A DNA stretch of 28,819 nt from an uncultured Bacilli bacterium (GCA_934101115.1 CAKOPW010000018.1:1-28819), one strand, 5' to 3'; shown: positions 8,270-17,409, numbered from the stretch's first letter. A program made the numbers and translations. Notes: generated from the sequence alone by a model not told the origin.

Positions 8270-8686
8270 AACACTTCTTTCGATATCTCTTTGCTTAATA
8301 GTTTCTCTTTTATCATATAATTTTTTACCTTTGCATAACCCAAGTAAAATCTTTGCATGATTACCTTTAAAGTATAGTTTTAAAGGTATTAAAGAATATC
8401 CATCAAGCTTAACCTTATCTTTAAGTTTCATTATTTCGTTTCGATGTAATAGAAGTTTTCTTTCTCTACGCTCCTCATGATTAAATACATTTGCTTTCTC
8501 ATATTTTGCTATAAACATATTAATTATATATACTTCATCATTCTTTATGCGAGCAAAAGTATCCTTTAGGTTTGCTTTTCCTAAACGAATAGATTTTATT
8601 TCTGTACCAAGAAGTTCAATTCCAGCTTCTATCTCTGATTCCACGAAATAATCAAAATAAGCTTTTTTATTTTTTAACTCTACCAT
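8255..8686 (-). CDS. smpB: tmRNA-binding protein SmpB
   Basis: SmpB binds tmRNA, mimics the anticodon arm and carries alanyl-tmRNA into stalled ribosomes. The 143-residue length is typical. Family marks are NKKAYFDYFVESEIEAGIEL, GTEIKSIRLGKANLKDTFA, and the C-terminal GKKLYDKRETIKQRDIERS, whose basic tail enters the mRNA channel. It starts at ATG 8686, eight bases after the rnr stop, so rnr and smpB are translationally close and cotranscribed. The order secG-rnr-smpB matches Bacillus. The tmRNA partner lies at 25534-25887 in this window. Confidence 0.97.
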   Translation of the reverse strand: MVELKNKKAYFDYFVESEIEAGIELLGTEIKSIRLGKANLKDTFARIKNDEVYIINMFIAKYEKANVFNHEERRERKLLLHRNEIMKLKDKVKLDGYSLIPLKLYFKGNHAKILLGLCKGKKLYDKRETIKQRDIERSVKNAY

Positions 8687-8694
8687 AACGCTCC

Positions 8695-10782
8695 CTACTT
8701 ATCTAATATAAAATCAACTGTTCCATCAAATTTATTTGCGGAAACACATTTAACCTTTAATTCATCCCCAATTTTATAGATATGTTTTTTCTTTTTACCA
8801 ATAAGTCTCATTGTTTCTTCTTCATAAATATAATAATCATCATCTAAATCAACAATATTGATTAACCCCTCAACTAAATTACTAAGTTGAATGAAAATAC
8901 CAAATTCTTGAACACCAGAGATCATTCCTACAAAAGTTTCACCAACATGATTTTCCATATATTCAGCCATCTTAACTTTTACTACTTCTCTTTCAGCTTC
9001 AACTGCTTTTACTTCTCGATCACTTGATTGCTTGCAAACATCAGGTAAAACCGACGCAAATTCGTTTTCGGTGTTATTATTTGAGAAGAAAAATTCATGA
9101 ATCAAACGATGTGTAAAAAGATCTGGATATCTTCTTATTGGACTTGTAAAATGAGTATAATTTCTACTAGCTAATCCAAAATGTCCAATATTTTCATAAG
9201 AATAATAAGCTTTTGGCATACTTCTAATAGCTAATGACTTATAGATTATTTCTTCACTGCCTTCCAATTTCAATTGACCAAGTAATTTTTGAAAAGTATG
9301 TGGATTTATATTAGTAAATTTACCTTTTATCTTCTTACCATTTGCATTACAGAAATTAATAAATGCTTGTATTTTTTCTGTACGTGGAACATCATGTACA
9401 CGATAAATTCCTGGTTTATCATTATTTATAAAATGTTTAGCAACAGTTTCATTAGCTACAACCATGAAATCTTCAATCATTTTTTCTCCATCAAATCTTT
9501 CACGTTTTTTGACATCTATCACTTTTCCATTTTCATCACATATTATTTTAGCTTCTGCAACATCAAAATCACTGGCACCTCTAAGCATTCTTTCATTTCT
9601 GATTATGTGTGCTAAATTGTTCATTTTTTTCAAAGTTGAAGCAAATTCTCCATATCCTTCAGGAATTACATTGTTCATTAAAATCTCATTTACTTTATTA
9701 TAAGTCATCTTTTTTCTGGATTTTATAACTGATGGATAAATATCATAATCAACAACTTTTCCTTTATCATTAATACGCATTTCACATGATATTGCGCATC
9801 TATCCTCTAACTCATTCAATGAACAAATTCCATTAGATAATTGATGTGGAAGCATTGGAATAACCGAATTTGCTAAATAAGAACTAGTTCCACGCGCATA
9901 CGCGTCTTTATCCAAAGGTGAATTATACTTAACATAATAAGATACATCAGCTATATGAACACCTAATACATAAAGGCCATCTTTTTCTTCTAAGCTAATC
10001 GCGTCATCTATATCCTTAGTATCATCACCATCAATTGTAAATATTACTTTATCTCTTAAATCAACTCTTGATACATAATCACTTTCACTTAAAGATACAG
10101 GAACAGTTTTTAATTCTTCAACTACATCATCACTAAAATCAGCAAAAATATCATGTTTAGCAGCTATAGTTAAAATATCCTCATTAGCATCATCTTTATG
10201 ACAAATATGTTTTTCAATATGAGCGTTGAATTTTCCTTTTGCTATAGAATCATCAATTTTAACAACAACAATTTCTCCTTCAACAACATGAGCATAATCA
10301 TTTTCAGATATAACAAGTTCACTATTAAGTTTTTCTTTAGGTAAAAACTTTAAGCCCTTTTTTGTACGAATTATAGTACCAACAATATTTTTATCTCCTC
10401 TTTTTAAAACTTTAATAACGCGTCCTTCAGCTTTTTCAGTTTTAGTTTTTGGCTTAATCACCTCAACTAACACGTAATCTGAATCTAAAGAAAAACCAAT
10501 GTTCTTTTTAGAAATAAAAATATCCTCATCATCCTGTAATAAAAAGGCATTCCCCGAATCTTTTATTTGAATTGTCCCTTTTTTAAAATTTGGGCATTTT
10601 TCATATAATATATATTTATTTTTCTTTGTTTGATAAACGACTAATTCATCAACTAACTCATATAAATAATTTTGTAAACGTTCTAAATCTTCAGATGAAG
10701 AAATTCCCATTTTATCGCTTATACTAAATAAATCCAAAGCATCATATTCATTTTGTAATATTTCAACTATTTTCTCTTTCAT
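8695..10782 (-). CDS. rnr: Ribonuclease R
   Basis: A processive 3'-5' exoribonuclease that degrades structured RNA and, with tmRNA-SmpB, clears non-stop mRNAs. Order of domains: N-terminal winged helix (about 1-70), cold-shock-like OB folds, RNB catalytic domain with the aspartate cluster IDGDDTKDIDDAIS, then a C-terminal S1 domain (GETFVGMISGVQEFGIFIQL) and a basic tail. I choose ATG 10782 (MKEKIVEIL) with AGGTGA upstream, giving about 695 residues. A longer frame to 10818 adds 12 hydrophobic residues, but these overlap a TATAAT and the tail of the secG terminator. It is followed by smpB after eight bases. Because a strong terminator separates it from secG, rnr-smpB probably has its own promoter. 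Confidence 0.96.
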   Translation of the reverse strand: MKEKIVEILQNEYDALDLFSISDKMGISSSEDLERLQNYLYELVDELVVYQTKKNKYILYEKCPNFKKGTIQIKDSGNAFLLQDDEDIFISKKNIGFSLDSDYVLVEVIKPKTKTEKAEGRVIKVLKRGDKNIVGTIIRTKKGLKFLPKEKLNSELVISENDYAHVVEGEIVVVKIDDSIAKGKFNAHIEKHICHKDDANEDILTIAAKHDIFADFSDDVVEELKTVPVSLSESDYVSRVDLRDKVIFTIDGDDTKDIDDAISLEEKDGLYVLGVHIADVSYYVKYNSPLDKDAYARGTSSYLANSVIPMLPHQLSNGICSLNELEDRCAISCEMRINDKGKVVDYDIYPSVIKSRKKMTYNKVNEILMNNVIPEGYGEFASTLKKMNNLAHIIRNERMLRGASDFDVAEAKIICDENGKVIDVKKRERFDGEKMIEDFMVVANETVAKHFINNDKPGIYRVHDVPRTEKIQAFINFCNANGKKIKGKFTNINPHTFQKLLGQLKLEGSEEIIYKSLAIRSMPKAYYSYENIGHFGLASRNYTHFTSPIRRYPDLFTHRLIHEFFFSNNNTENEFASVLPDVCKQSSDREVKAVEAEREVVKVKMAEYMENHVGETFVGMISGVQEFGIFIQLSNLVEGLINIVDLDDDYYIYEEETMRLIGKKKKHIYKIGDELKVKCVSANKFDGTVDFILDK

Positions 10783-10804
10783 ATGTTCACCTACTATAAC
10801 AATA

Positions 10805-10810
10805 ATTATA
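10805..10810 (-). promoter_or_regulatory. Possible -10 element of rnr-smpB
   Basis: TATAAT on the minus strand, 22 bases upstream of the rnr start and just past the secG terminator. No clear -35 is present, as that area is the terminator U-tract. Confidence 0.35.
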
Positions 10811-10821
10811 AAACACAAAAT

Positions 10822-10846
10822 AAAAAAAGTACATTTTTATGTACTT
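10822..10846 (-). terminator. Intrinsic terminator of secG
   Basis: Perfect 8-bp stem AAGTACAT/ATGTACTT (10827-10834 and 10839-10846, 4-base loop). Read on the minus strand, seven U residues follow. It begins one base after the secG stop. Confidence 0.85.
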
Positions 10847-10847
10847 C

Positions 10848-11063
10848 CTATTGTAAATATAATATTAAAGATATAACAAAGAATAATATACCAAGTATTA
10901 AAGTAATGCGGCTAATTAGTAATTCAGCGCCTCTTTCTTTTTGGTTTTGAAATAACTCAGCATTTCCACCGGAAATAATTTGACCTCCAGCTTGTGCTTT
11001 ATTGCTTTGTAATAATACTAATACAATAATTAGTACAGAAATAACTATTAATGCCGTTTCCAT
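10848..11063 (-). CDS. secG: Preprotein translocase subunit SecG
   Basis: Small accessory subunit of the SecYEG channel. The 71-residue product has two membrane helices (about 3-19 and 49-70) flanking the conserved loop with LVLLQSNKAQAGG and the GGNAELF stretch typical of SecG. The start at ATG 11063 has AGGTGAG upstream. It is served by a near-consensus promoter at 11143-11171 and closed by a strong terminator, so it is likely monocistronic, though it sits in the usual secG-rnr-smpB order. Confidence 0.96.
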   Translation of the reverse strand: METALIVISVLIIVLVLLQSNKAQAGGQIISGGNAELFQNQKERGAELLISRITLILGILFFVISLILYLQ

Positions 11064-11142
11064 TTTCTCACCTGATTTCCATAATAATTTAACATATTAA
11101 ATCATTTTATTCAAGAAAAATAATTTAAATTAGATAATATAT

Positions 11143-11171
11143 ATTATAAAACATCTATAATTATTTATCAA
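11143..11171 (-). promoter_or_regulatory. SigA-type promoter of secG
   Basis: On the minus strand TTGATA (-35, 11166-11171), 17-bp spacer, TATAAT (-10, 11143-11148). It lies about 80 bases upstream of the secG start and is divergent from the femX promoter. Confidence 0.75.
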
Positions 11172-11185
11172 TTAATATTTTTCAA

Positions 11186-11215
11186 TTGTAAAACATAGTA
11201 ATTTTATGTTATAAT
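11186..11215 (+). promoter_or_regulatory. SigA-type promoter of the femX-like gene
   Basis: TTGTAA (11186-11191), 18-bp spacer ending in TG-T, TATAAT (11210-11215), 30 bases before the start codon. It diverges from the secG promoter, the two -35 boxes being 14 bases apart. Confidence 0.7.
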
Positions 11216-11244
11216 TTGTATTAGATAAAATAGGGGCGAAATAG

Positions 11245-12486
11245 ATGAGGATAGTTGAATTAACAAATATACAATTTGATGAATTTGCTAAATTTCATCC
11301 ACTTAATAATTACTGTCAAACTAGTAAATATGCTTTAGTTATGAGTGAGTATGGATATAATTATGAATATATCGGCTTTGTTGACGACTTTAACAATATT
11401 AAAGCCGCTTCTTTGATATTGACTAAAAGAATAACTAGTAGAACTAAATATGGTTATGCTCCTAAAGGATTTTTAATCAATTATTATGATCAACAACTTC
11501 TTAGAGATTTTCTAATTTGCCTAAGAAGATACTATAAAAAAAGAAACTTCGTATTTATAAAATTTAATCCAGAAATTATAATCGGAGAAACTTCAAAAGA
11601 TCGAAATTTCCAAATGAATTATAACGGAAATGTTCGTCTTATAGATGAACTTAAAGCTATTAATGTTAAAAGAAGACTTGAACTTCAAGAATTCGACTTA
11701 ATGCAACCAAGATTTAATGCATATATCAATTTAAATAACTATAGTTTATCGAAACTTAATAGAAACTATCGAAAAAAAATAAAACATGGGATTGATAAAG
11801 GCTTAAGCTTATGTTTAGGTGGACCAAAAGATATAGATATTCTATATGGTTTTATCAAAAACAACACTAAAAGGCCAATTTCTTACTATCGTAATATTTA
11901 CAATGTTTTTAATCGTGATAATTCAATTGATCTAGTAATGGTAAAAGTTGATTATCAAAAATACTTAGAAAACGTTCGTGATATGTATGAAAAAGAACAA
12001 CTAAACAATGATAAATGGAATATGATTATTCAAACTGATCCTAGAAGAAAAAACCTTAATGCTAAAATGGATTCTGATAAAAAACTTCAAGGATACAAAG
12101 AAGAAATCATCAAAGCAACTCAAGGACTGAAGAAAAATAAAATAGAATATATAGCAGCCGCTCTTGTTATAAAGCACTTTAACCGTGTATCAATTTTTAT
12201 GAGTGGATTTTCTAAAGAACATGCTCATTTAAATCCAAATCATTTCCTTTATTATTCAATATTAGAAAGATACAAACCTTATTTTAACTTCTGCGATATG
12301 AATGGAGTATCTGGAAACTTTACAAATACCAGTGCTTATAAAGGATTAAATGATTTTAAAATAAAATTTAATCCTACAATATATGAATTTATTGGAGAAT
12401 TTGACCTTATAGTAAGTGATAATATATTTAAAAAGCTTATAAAAACAAGCTTCATTGAGGATGAATTCAATAAACATAAAGAGTAA
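11245..12486 (+). CDS. FemAB-family peptidoglycan aminoacyltransferase
   Basis: FemABX enzymes use aminoacyl-tRNA to add amino acids to the stem peptide of lipid II, building the interpeptide bridge on the inner face of the membrane. The 413-residue length is usual. Seen are the N-terminal FHPLNNYCQTSKYALVMSEY motif, the GYAPKGFLINY substrate strand, a long charged helical insertion (about 225-300, the Fem helical arm), and the second acetyltransferase-like half with AALVIKHFNRVSIFMSGFS and the C-terminal YKGLNDFKIKFNPT...YIGEFDL type ending. The start ATG 11245 follows AGGGGCG. It has its own promoter and a perfect terminator whose stem includes the stop. Which amino acid is added cannot be told, and the gene could also be a MurM-type variant. 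Confidence 0.93.
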   Translation: MRIVELTNIQFDEFAKFHPLNNYCQTSKYALVMSEYGYNYEYIGFVDDFNNIKAASLILTKRITSRTKYGYAPKGFLINYYDQQLLRDFLICLRRYYKKRNFVFIKFNPEIIIGETSKDRNFQMNYNGNVRLIDELKAINVKRRLELQEFDLMQPRFNAYINLNNYSLSKLNRNYRKKIKHGIDKGLSLCLGGPKDIDILYGFIKNNTKRPISYYRNIYNVFNRDNSIDLVMVKVDYQKYLENVRDMYEKEQLNNDKWNMIIQTDPRRKNLNAKMDSDKKLQGYKEEIIKATQGLKKNKIEYIAAALVIKHFNRVSIFMSGFSKEHAHLNPNHFLYYSILERYKPYFNFCDMNGVSGNFTNTSAYKGLNDFKIKFNPTIYEFIGEFDLIVSDNIFKKLIKTSFIEDEFNKHKE

Positions 12487-12503
12487 TTAAGTTACTCTTT
12501 TTT
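12478..12503 (+). terminator. Intrinsic terminator of the femX-like gene
   Basis: A perfect 9-bp stem (12478-12486 and 12492-12500, 5-base loop) merges into a run of six T residues. The TAA stop (12484-12486) lies inside the 5' arm. Confidence 0.85.
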
Positions 12504-12506
12504 CTA

Positions 12507-12512
12507 TATAAT
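12507..12512 (+). promoter_or_regulatory. -10 element just upstream of a start codon
   Basis: TATAAT ends five bases before the ATG at 12518. Transcription would begin at or beside the start codon, giving a leaderless mRNA. The -35 position falls in the femX terminator loop and is a poor match. Confidence 0.45.
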
Positions 12513-12517
12513 GTAGT

Positions 12518-12895
12518 ATGAACGAAAGGCCTTTATATTTGAATCCAAAGGTATATACTTTATCGGCATTAGTTATTGGTTATGCCTTACTTGGAGATTA
12601 TACCGCGAATGAACAAAATGCAATTGGGAACTGGTTGATGACTATTTCCCAAATTTTAGAGTGCAATTCAGCAATACAACAAGCTATTGAAGAGAAATAT
12701 AAAGGTTATACTTTTAATATAAATTCAAGACAGTTTAAAAATGGTGGAAGTCCATATATGAACAATCCACCAATTATTGATTTTCCAGATCCAAGCGATG
12801 AAGATATGAAAGAAATAGACGAAATAAAAAAAGTTTTAGAAAACATGATAAAGAAAATTGATGACCTAAAAAACAAATGTGAAAAAGATAAATAA
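12518..12895 (+). CDS. Conserved-looking small protein of unknown function
   Basis: I do not recognise a named family. The 125-residue product has an N-terminal region MNERPLYLNPKVYTLSALVIGYALLGDYTANEQNA-type segment with one moderately hydrophobic stretch (about 13-26), a tract ILECNSAIQQAIEEKYK, a proline/asparagine-rich middle (MNNPPIIDFPDP, about 76-90), and a highly charged C-terminal helix (about 90-125) likely to form a coiled coil. Codon use matches the neighbours. No other in-frame start exists nearby. There is no Shine-Dalgarno in the 20 bases before ATG 12518, and a TATAAT sits at 12507-12512, so it may be leaderless. It converges on typA and shares the terminator region with it. 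Confidence 0.75.
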   Translation: MNERPLYLNPKVYTLSALVIGYALLGDYTANEQNAIGNWLMTISQILECNSAIQQAIEEKYKGYTFNINSRQFKNGGSPYMNNPPIIDFPDPSDEDMKEIDEIKKVLENMIKKIDDLKNKCEKDK

Positions 12896-12922
12896 AAAAA
12901 AACAGAAAATTACTTTCTGTTT
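12893..12922 (-). terminator. Intrinsic terminator of typA
   Basis: A 9-bp stem AAACAGAAA/TTTCTGTTT (12900-12908 and 12914-12922). Read on the minus strand it is followed by U7. The typA stop (12910-12912) lies in the loop. The plus side has an A-run in front and may also slow the convergent gene. Confidence 0.8.
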
Positions 12923-14718
12923 AATCTAAATCTTTCATTTGGATCAAGAATTGCTTTACGAATACGAATATCATCAGGAGTTACTTCAACATATTCATCA
13001 TCTTCAATAAATTCTAAAGCTTCTTCAAGAGTAAATGTTCTAGGTTTAATTAATGCAATGGCATCATCAGATCCACTTGCACGTGTATTTGTAAGTTGTT
13101 TATTCTTACAAGGGTTTACATTTAAATCATTTTCACGATTATTTATACCAATAATCATACCAACATAAACATCAGTAGCTGGACCAACAATTAATTGACC
13201 TCTATCTTGTAGATTCCATAAAGAGAATCCTAAAGTCTTACCAGCTTCCATAGATACTAATACACCATTTTTACGAGTTGTTAATTCTCCAGCATATGGT
13301 TTATATTCATCAAATGATCTAACCATAATACCTTCACCTTTAGTGTTAGTAATAAATGCTGAACGATATCCAATTAATCCACGAGTTGGAGCAGAGAATG
13401 TCATATTTGTTGTATTATCATCAGTTGTAGTCATTGAAAGTAACATACCTTTTCTTTCTTGAAGATCACTGATAATTGTTGATGCATAATCACTTGGAGT
13501 ATTAATAATAACTGTTTCAAATGGTTCACATTTTTTACCATCTATCTCTTTAAATAATACTTGAGGTTTAGATACAGAAAGTTCATATCCCTCTCTTCTC
13601 ATATTTTCAAGTAAAATAGATAAGTGTAATTCACCTCTACCAGATACCTTATAACCTTCAGAATTTGGTAATTCTTCAACTTCAAGACCAACATTAGTTT
13701 CAAGTTCTTTATCTAATCTATCTTTGATATGTCTACTTGTTAAATATTTACCACTTCTTCCAGCAAATGGTGAATTGTTTACTAAAAAGTTCATTGAAAG
13801 TGTTGGTTTATCAATATGAATTGGTGGAAGTGGATTTACATCACCATGTTCACAAACAGTATCACCTATTGAAATGTGATTACATCCAGCAATAGTAACG
13901 ATATCTCCATAGTAAGCTTCAGTCTTTTCTACTTTCTTTAATCCTTCGTTAACAAATAATTTACTTATTTTAAAGCTTGTAACTTCTCCATCATTTTTAA
14001 CTAAAGTTACCATTTCATTTGTTTTAATTTTACCAGATTTAATACGACCAATACCAAGTCTACCAATATATTCATCATATGCTAAAGAAGATATTTGCAT
14101 TTGTAATTTATCATTTTCATTACCTTCATAAGGTTTAACTTGTTTTAAAATTGTTTCTAGAAGAGGAGTAATAGTCTTTTCTCCTAAATCATTTGGATCT
14201 AAAGTTGCAATTCCTTGTTTAGCAATACCATAAACAATTGGGAAATCAAGTTGTTCATCTGTAGCATTTAAATCACAGAATAAATCAAAAGTCATATTAA
14301 CAACTTCTTCAACTCGTGCATCCTTCTTATCTATTTTATTGATAAATAGAATTGGTCTTAAATTTTGTTCCAATGCTTTCTTTAAAACGAATTTAGTTTG
14401 AGGCATTGGTCCTTCTTGAGAATCAACTAAAAGAATTACTGTATCTACAGTTTTAATAACTCTTTCAACTTCACTTGAGAAATCAGCATGTCCTGGAGTA
14501 TCAACTATGTTAATTTTGTAATCCTTATATCTGATTGCACAGTTTTTTGAGTATATAGTGATTCCTCTTTCTCTTTCAATATCATCACTATCCATTACAC
14601 AATCTACTACTTCTTCTCTTGGAGAAAAAGCACCATTTTGAGCAAGTAATGCATCAACTAAAGTACTTTTACCAGCATCTACGTGAGCAACTACTGCTAC
14701 ATTGATAATTTTGTCCAT
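12910..14718 (-). CDS. typA: Ribosome-associated GTPase TypA/BipA
   Basis: TypA (BipA) is an EF-G-like translational GTPase needed for ribosome assembly at low temperature and under stress. The 602-residue length is typical. G motifs are AHVDAGKST (G1), ERERGITI (G2), DTPGHADF (G3) and NKID (G4). Domain II, the EF-G-type domains III and V, and the TypA-specific C-terminal domain (PATDVYVGMIIGINNRENDL, then NPCKNKQLTN) follow in order. GGAAGTG precedes the ATG at 14718. A SigA-type promoter lies 28 bases upstream and a hairpin terminator encloses the stop. Confidence 0.97.
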   Translation of the reverse strand: MDKIINVAVVAHVDAGKSTLVDALLAQNGAFSPREEVVDCVMDSDDIERERGITIYSKNCAIRYKDYKINIVDTPGHADFSSEVERVIKTVDTVILLVDSQEGPMPQTKFVLKKALEQNLRPILFINKIDKKDARVEEVVNMTFDLFCDLNATDEQLDFPIVYGIAKQGIATLDPNDLGEKTITPLLETILKQVKPYEGNENDKLQMQISSLAYDEYIGRLGIGRIKSGKIKTNEMVTLVKNDGEVTSFKISKLFVNEGLKKVEKTEAYYGDIVTIAGCNHISIGDTVCEHGDVNPLPPIHIDKPTLSMNFLVNNSPFAGRSGKYLTSRHIKDRLDKELETNVGLEVEELPNSEGYKVSGRGELHLSILLENMRREGYELSVSKPQVLFKEIDGKKCEPFETVIINTPSDYASTIISDLQERKGMLLSMTTTDDNTTNMTFSAPTRGLIGYRSAFITNTKGEGIMVRSFDEYKPYAGELTTRKNGVLVSMEAGKTLGFSLWNLQDRGQLIVGPATDVYVGMIIGINNRENDLNVNPCKNKQLTNTRASGSDDAIALIKPRTFTLEEALEFIEDDEYVEVTPDDIRIRKAILDPNERFRLNRK

Positions 14719-14745
14719 ATAAACACTTCCTTTTATAACTACTCA

Positions 14746-14774
14746 ATTCTACAACAAAAAGCCTAAGTTTGCAA
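14746..14774 (-). promoter_or_regulatory. SigA-type promoter of typA
   Basis: On the minus strand TTGCAA (-35, 14769-14774), 17-bp spacer with TG before the -10, TAGAAT (-10, 14746-14751). Confidence 0.6.
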
Positions 14775-14814
14775 GAAAAATCGAAAATATCTTCGCGAAT
14801 AAAGAAAAATAAGA

Positions 14815-14820
14815 TATAAT
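14815..14820 (+). promoter_or_regulatory. -10 element of the YfhO-family gene
   Basis: TATAAT 16 bases before the chosen start; no good -35. The palindrome TTCGCGAA (14792-14799) covers the -35 position and could be an operator. Confidence 0.45.
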
Positions 14821-14836
14821 TAATTAAGGTGGTATG

Positions 14837-17398
14837 ATGATAAAAAAATTAGATTCTTTATTTAAGAAAAACAAAAGTGTGATAGTAACTTTTATAATAG
14901 CCTTATTTACTATAGGTTTTATATACAATTTAAACAACGTTACTCCATTTGGTAGCAATTCTCTTCTCTGTGTTGATTTTTATCATCAATATGGACCAAT
15001 GCTAGGTGGTCTTTATAACAAATTAACTCATTTTGAGAATTTAATCTATTCTTTTAATGTTGGCCTTGGAATACCTTTTTTCCGAAATTTCTTCAACTAT
15101 TTATCAAGTCCATTTAATATTATTATGTTCTTTTTTTCAAAAAAAACTCTGTTAACATCATATTCTTTTATAATTGGACTTAAAGCAACATGTGCAGCAA
15201 CATTCATGGTTTATTACTTAAATAAAAAGTTTAAAGTAAATAATTTTATATTTGTTCCAATTGGAATCCTTTATGGATTTAGCCAATATTTTGCAGCATA
15301 TTACTGGAATATTATGTGGTTGGACGGAATGGTATGGTTGCCTCTTATAACATTAGGAATTGAAAATATTATAAATGAAGGAAAATGGAAACTTTACTTT
15401 GTTACTCTAGCTATCATGTTATTTTCTAATTATTTTATAGGCTATATGATATGTATCTTTTCAGTAATTTACTTTATTTTCTATCTTATCTATAAAACAA
15501 AGTTTAGTATTAAAGAATATAAAACAACCTTAAAGTTCATATTAAATAGATTCGAGAAATTCGCATTTGCTTCATTTATGGCTGGGGCTGTTCTTGCTGT
15601 TTTCTTACTTCCAATGTTTAAATCAATGTTTACAATAAGTGCAACTGGTGGTTCAATACCAACAAGTCAATATTATTTATTTTCAGTAAGAGACTTTTTA
15701 GAATCACATTTAACAGGCGTAAGCACAACAGTTTTTGCAAGCGATACCATAACTTCTCCAAATATATCAGCAGGTATTTTATCAGTAGCTTTATTAATCT
15801 TATTTTTAATAAATCCTAAAATAAAACTAAAGACAAAGATAATATATTCTATATTACTTGGTTCAATCATATTTGCATTTTTTAATCCTGTTGCTGATTA
15901 TATAATGCATGCTTTTCATGTTCCAAATGACTTACCATATAGATACTCATTTCTATATACTTTTATTCTTCTTGTAATAAGTGCTTACTCATTAATAAAT
16001 ATAAAGGAGATAAAAATTCAACTAACAACAATTGTTTATTTGTTATTAACAACAATTCTTCTTTATTTAACTATGAATGTCTGGGATAGTATTACTCCAA
16101 ACATGTTGTTCATAAACATGATTTTATTAACAATTTATTTTTTATTATACTTTGCAAGTTATTTATTAAAAAAACGAAATCCAATTATAATAGCTGGGTT
16201 AATCTTATTTTCAGTTGTTGAAGTAATTGTATCAATAAATTATAATTGGAACATAACTCAAGAAATAAAAAACTTTTATTCTAATTATAATGAAATAACC
16301 AATGAATTAAATTACTTAAAAAATACCGATATATCTGAATTTTACAGAATAGAAAATATAAGTATGATGACATTAAATGATGGAGATTGGTATGATTACA
16401 ATGGAGTAAATACCTTCTCATCAATGGCTTATGAAAGTATGGCTAAATTTCAAAATAATTTAGGAATTCCCGGAAATGGAATCAATAGCTATTATTACCA
16501 ACAAACTACTCCAATTTATGATCTTTTATTCAATGTTAAATATTTAATAGGTGAAAGTAATGACTACTCAAGATATGAAAAAGTAAGTGAAGAATATACT
16601 AATTTTACAACATTTAAATACTCAAATGGTTTAATATTTGGTGTAAAAGAAGATTTAAAGAATGCCGAAAATAATTACAGCCCATTTATTTACCAAAATG
16701 AAATAATGAAAAATGCAACTGGAATAGACAACATCTTAACTCCTTCCAAATTTATAAAAACTGAAGAAATTTATAGTTCAGATACTGGAACAATTTTAAA
16801 ATTTAAATACAAAAACAACTATGATAACATGTATTTCTATACCAATAGTAATTTCATAAAATTCTTTATAATAGGAAACACGTTATATTATTTAAACGAC
16901 GACTATACAAACTTAACTGAAAAAACTGGAGAATTAGAATATTCATACGTTGATGACTATAATGAAAAAAGAATTATAAATATTTCTTCTACAGAAGATA
17001 TAGTTGACGTTATTGTTGGATATAATTATTATTACGAAGATGAATTTGAAATATATAATATAAACCACGATTTATTTGAAAGTGCATATTATTATTTACA
17101 AAATTATCAATTTGAATATACAAAATTTAAAAACAATGACATCGAAGGTAATATAACTCTAGATGAAAATATGATGGTTTATACATCTATTCCATATGAT
17201 GAAGGATGGAAAGTATTTGTTGATGGTAAAGAGGTAAAAACTGAAAAGTTTGCGGATTCTTTATTGGTGTTTAAAGCTGGTAAAGGAAAACATAAAATAA
17301 GAATAGTTTACACACCACCATTACAAAAACTTGGATTATTAATTTCAATCATTTCCATTGGAATTTTAATATTAACAAAAAAAGTAATTAAGATCTAA
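14837..17398 (+). CDS. YfhO-family polytopic membrane protein (GT-C-like)
   Basis: Members of the YfhO family are large membrane proteins with a GT-C glycosyltransferase-like plan. In Bacillus YfhO acts in lipoteichoic-acid glycosylation with an undecaprenyl-sugar donor. Seen here: an N-terminal helix (about 15-32); a first outer loop with FGSNSLLCVDFYHQYGP, containing the aspartate typical of the GT-C active site; FNVGLGIPFF and NYLSSPFNI (family signatures); about eleven further membrane helices to residue 470; a large outer domain (about 470-825) with the family ending IPYDEGWKVFVDGKEV; and a last helix (about 832-852). Two ATGs stand side by side (14834, 14837). AAGGTGG is too close to the first, so I favour 14837. 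It overlaps the convergent kinase gene by four bases. The substrate is unknown. Confidence 0.88.
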   Translation: MIKKLDSLFKKNKSVIVTFIIALFTIGFIYNLNNVTPFGSNSLLCVDFYHQYGPMLGGLYNKLTHFENLIYSFNVGLGIPFFRNFFNYLSSPFNIIMFFFSKKTLLTSYSFIIGLKATCAATFMVYYLNKKFKVNNFIFVPIGILYGFSQYFAAYYWNIMWLDGMVWLPLITLGIENIINEGKWKLYFVTLAIMLFSNYFIGYMICIFSVIYFIFYLIYKTKFSIKEYKTTLKFILNRFEKFAFASFMAGAVLAVFLLPMFKSMFTISATGGSIPTSQYYLFSVRDFLESHLTGVSTTVFASDTITSPNISAGILSVALLILFLINPKIKLKTKIIYSILLGSIIFAFFNPVADYIMHAFHVPNDLPYRYSFLYTFILLVISAYSLINIKEIKIQLTTIVYLLLTTILLYLTMNVWDSITPNMLFINMILLTIYFLLYFASYLLKKRNPIIIAGLILFSVVEVIVSINYNWNITQEIKNFYSNYNEITNELNYLKNTDISEFYRIENISMMTLNDGDWYDYNGVNTFSSMAYESMAKFQNNLGIPGNGINSYYYQQTTPIYDLLFNVKYLIGESNDYSRYEKVSEEYTNFTTFKYSNGLIFGVKEDLKNAENNYSPFIYQNEIMKNATGIDNILTPSKFIKTEEIYSSDTGTILKFKYKNNYDNMYFYTNSNFIKFFIIGNTLYYLNDDYTNLTEKTGELEYSYVDDYNEKRIINISSTEDIVDVIVGYNYYYEDEFEIYNINHDLFESAYYYLQNYQFEYTKFKNNDIEGNITLDENMMVYTSIPYDEGWKVFVDGKEVKTEKFADSLLVFKAGKGKHKIRIVYTPPLQKLGLLISIISIGILILTKKVIKI

Positions 17399-17409
17399 TT
17401 ACTTTTTTT
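17377..17409. terminator. Bidirectional terminator shared by two convergent genes
   Basis: A perfect 14-bp stem (17377-17390 and 17396-17409, 5-base loop) has seven A residues at the start and seven T residues at the end, so it works on both strands. Both stop codons (17396-17398 plus strand, 17395-17397 minus strand) fall at the loop/3' arm. Confidence 0.9.

Noticed and set aside
9289..9703. Plus-strand open frames opposite rnr
   Set aside because: They are shadows of the rnr coding strand, rich in Phe/Ile/Ser as reverse-complement artefacts, with no ribosome binding site.
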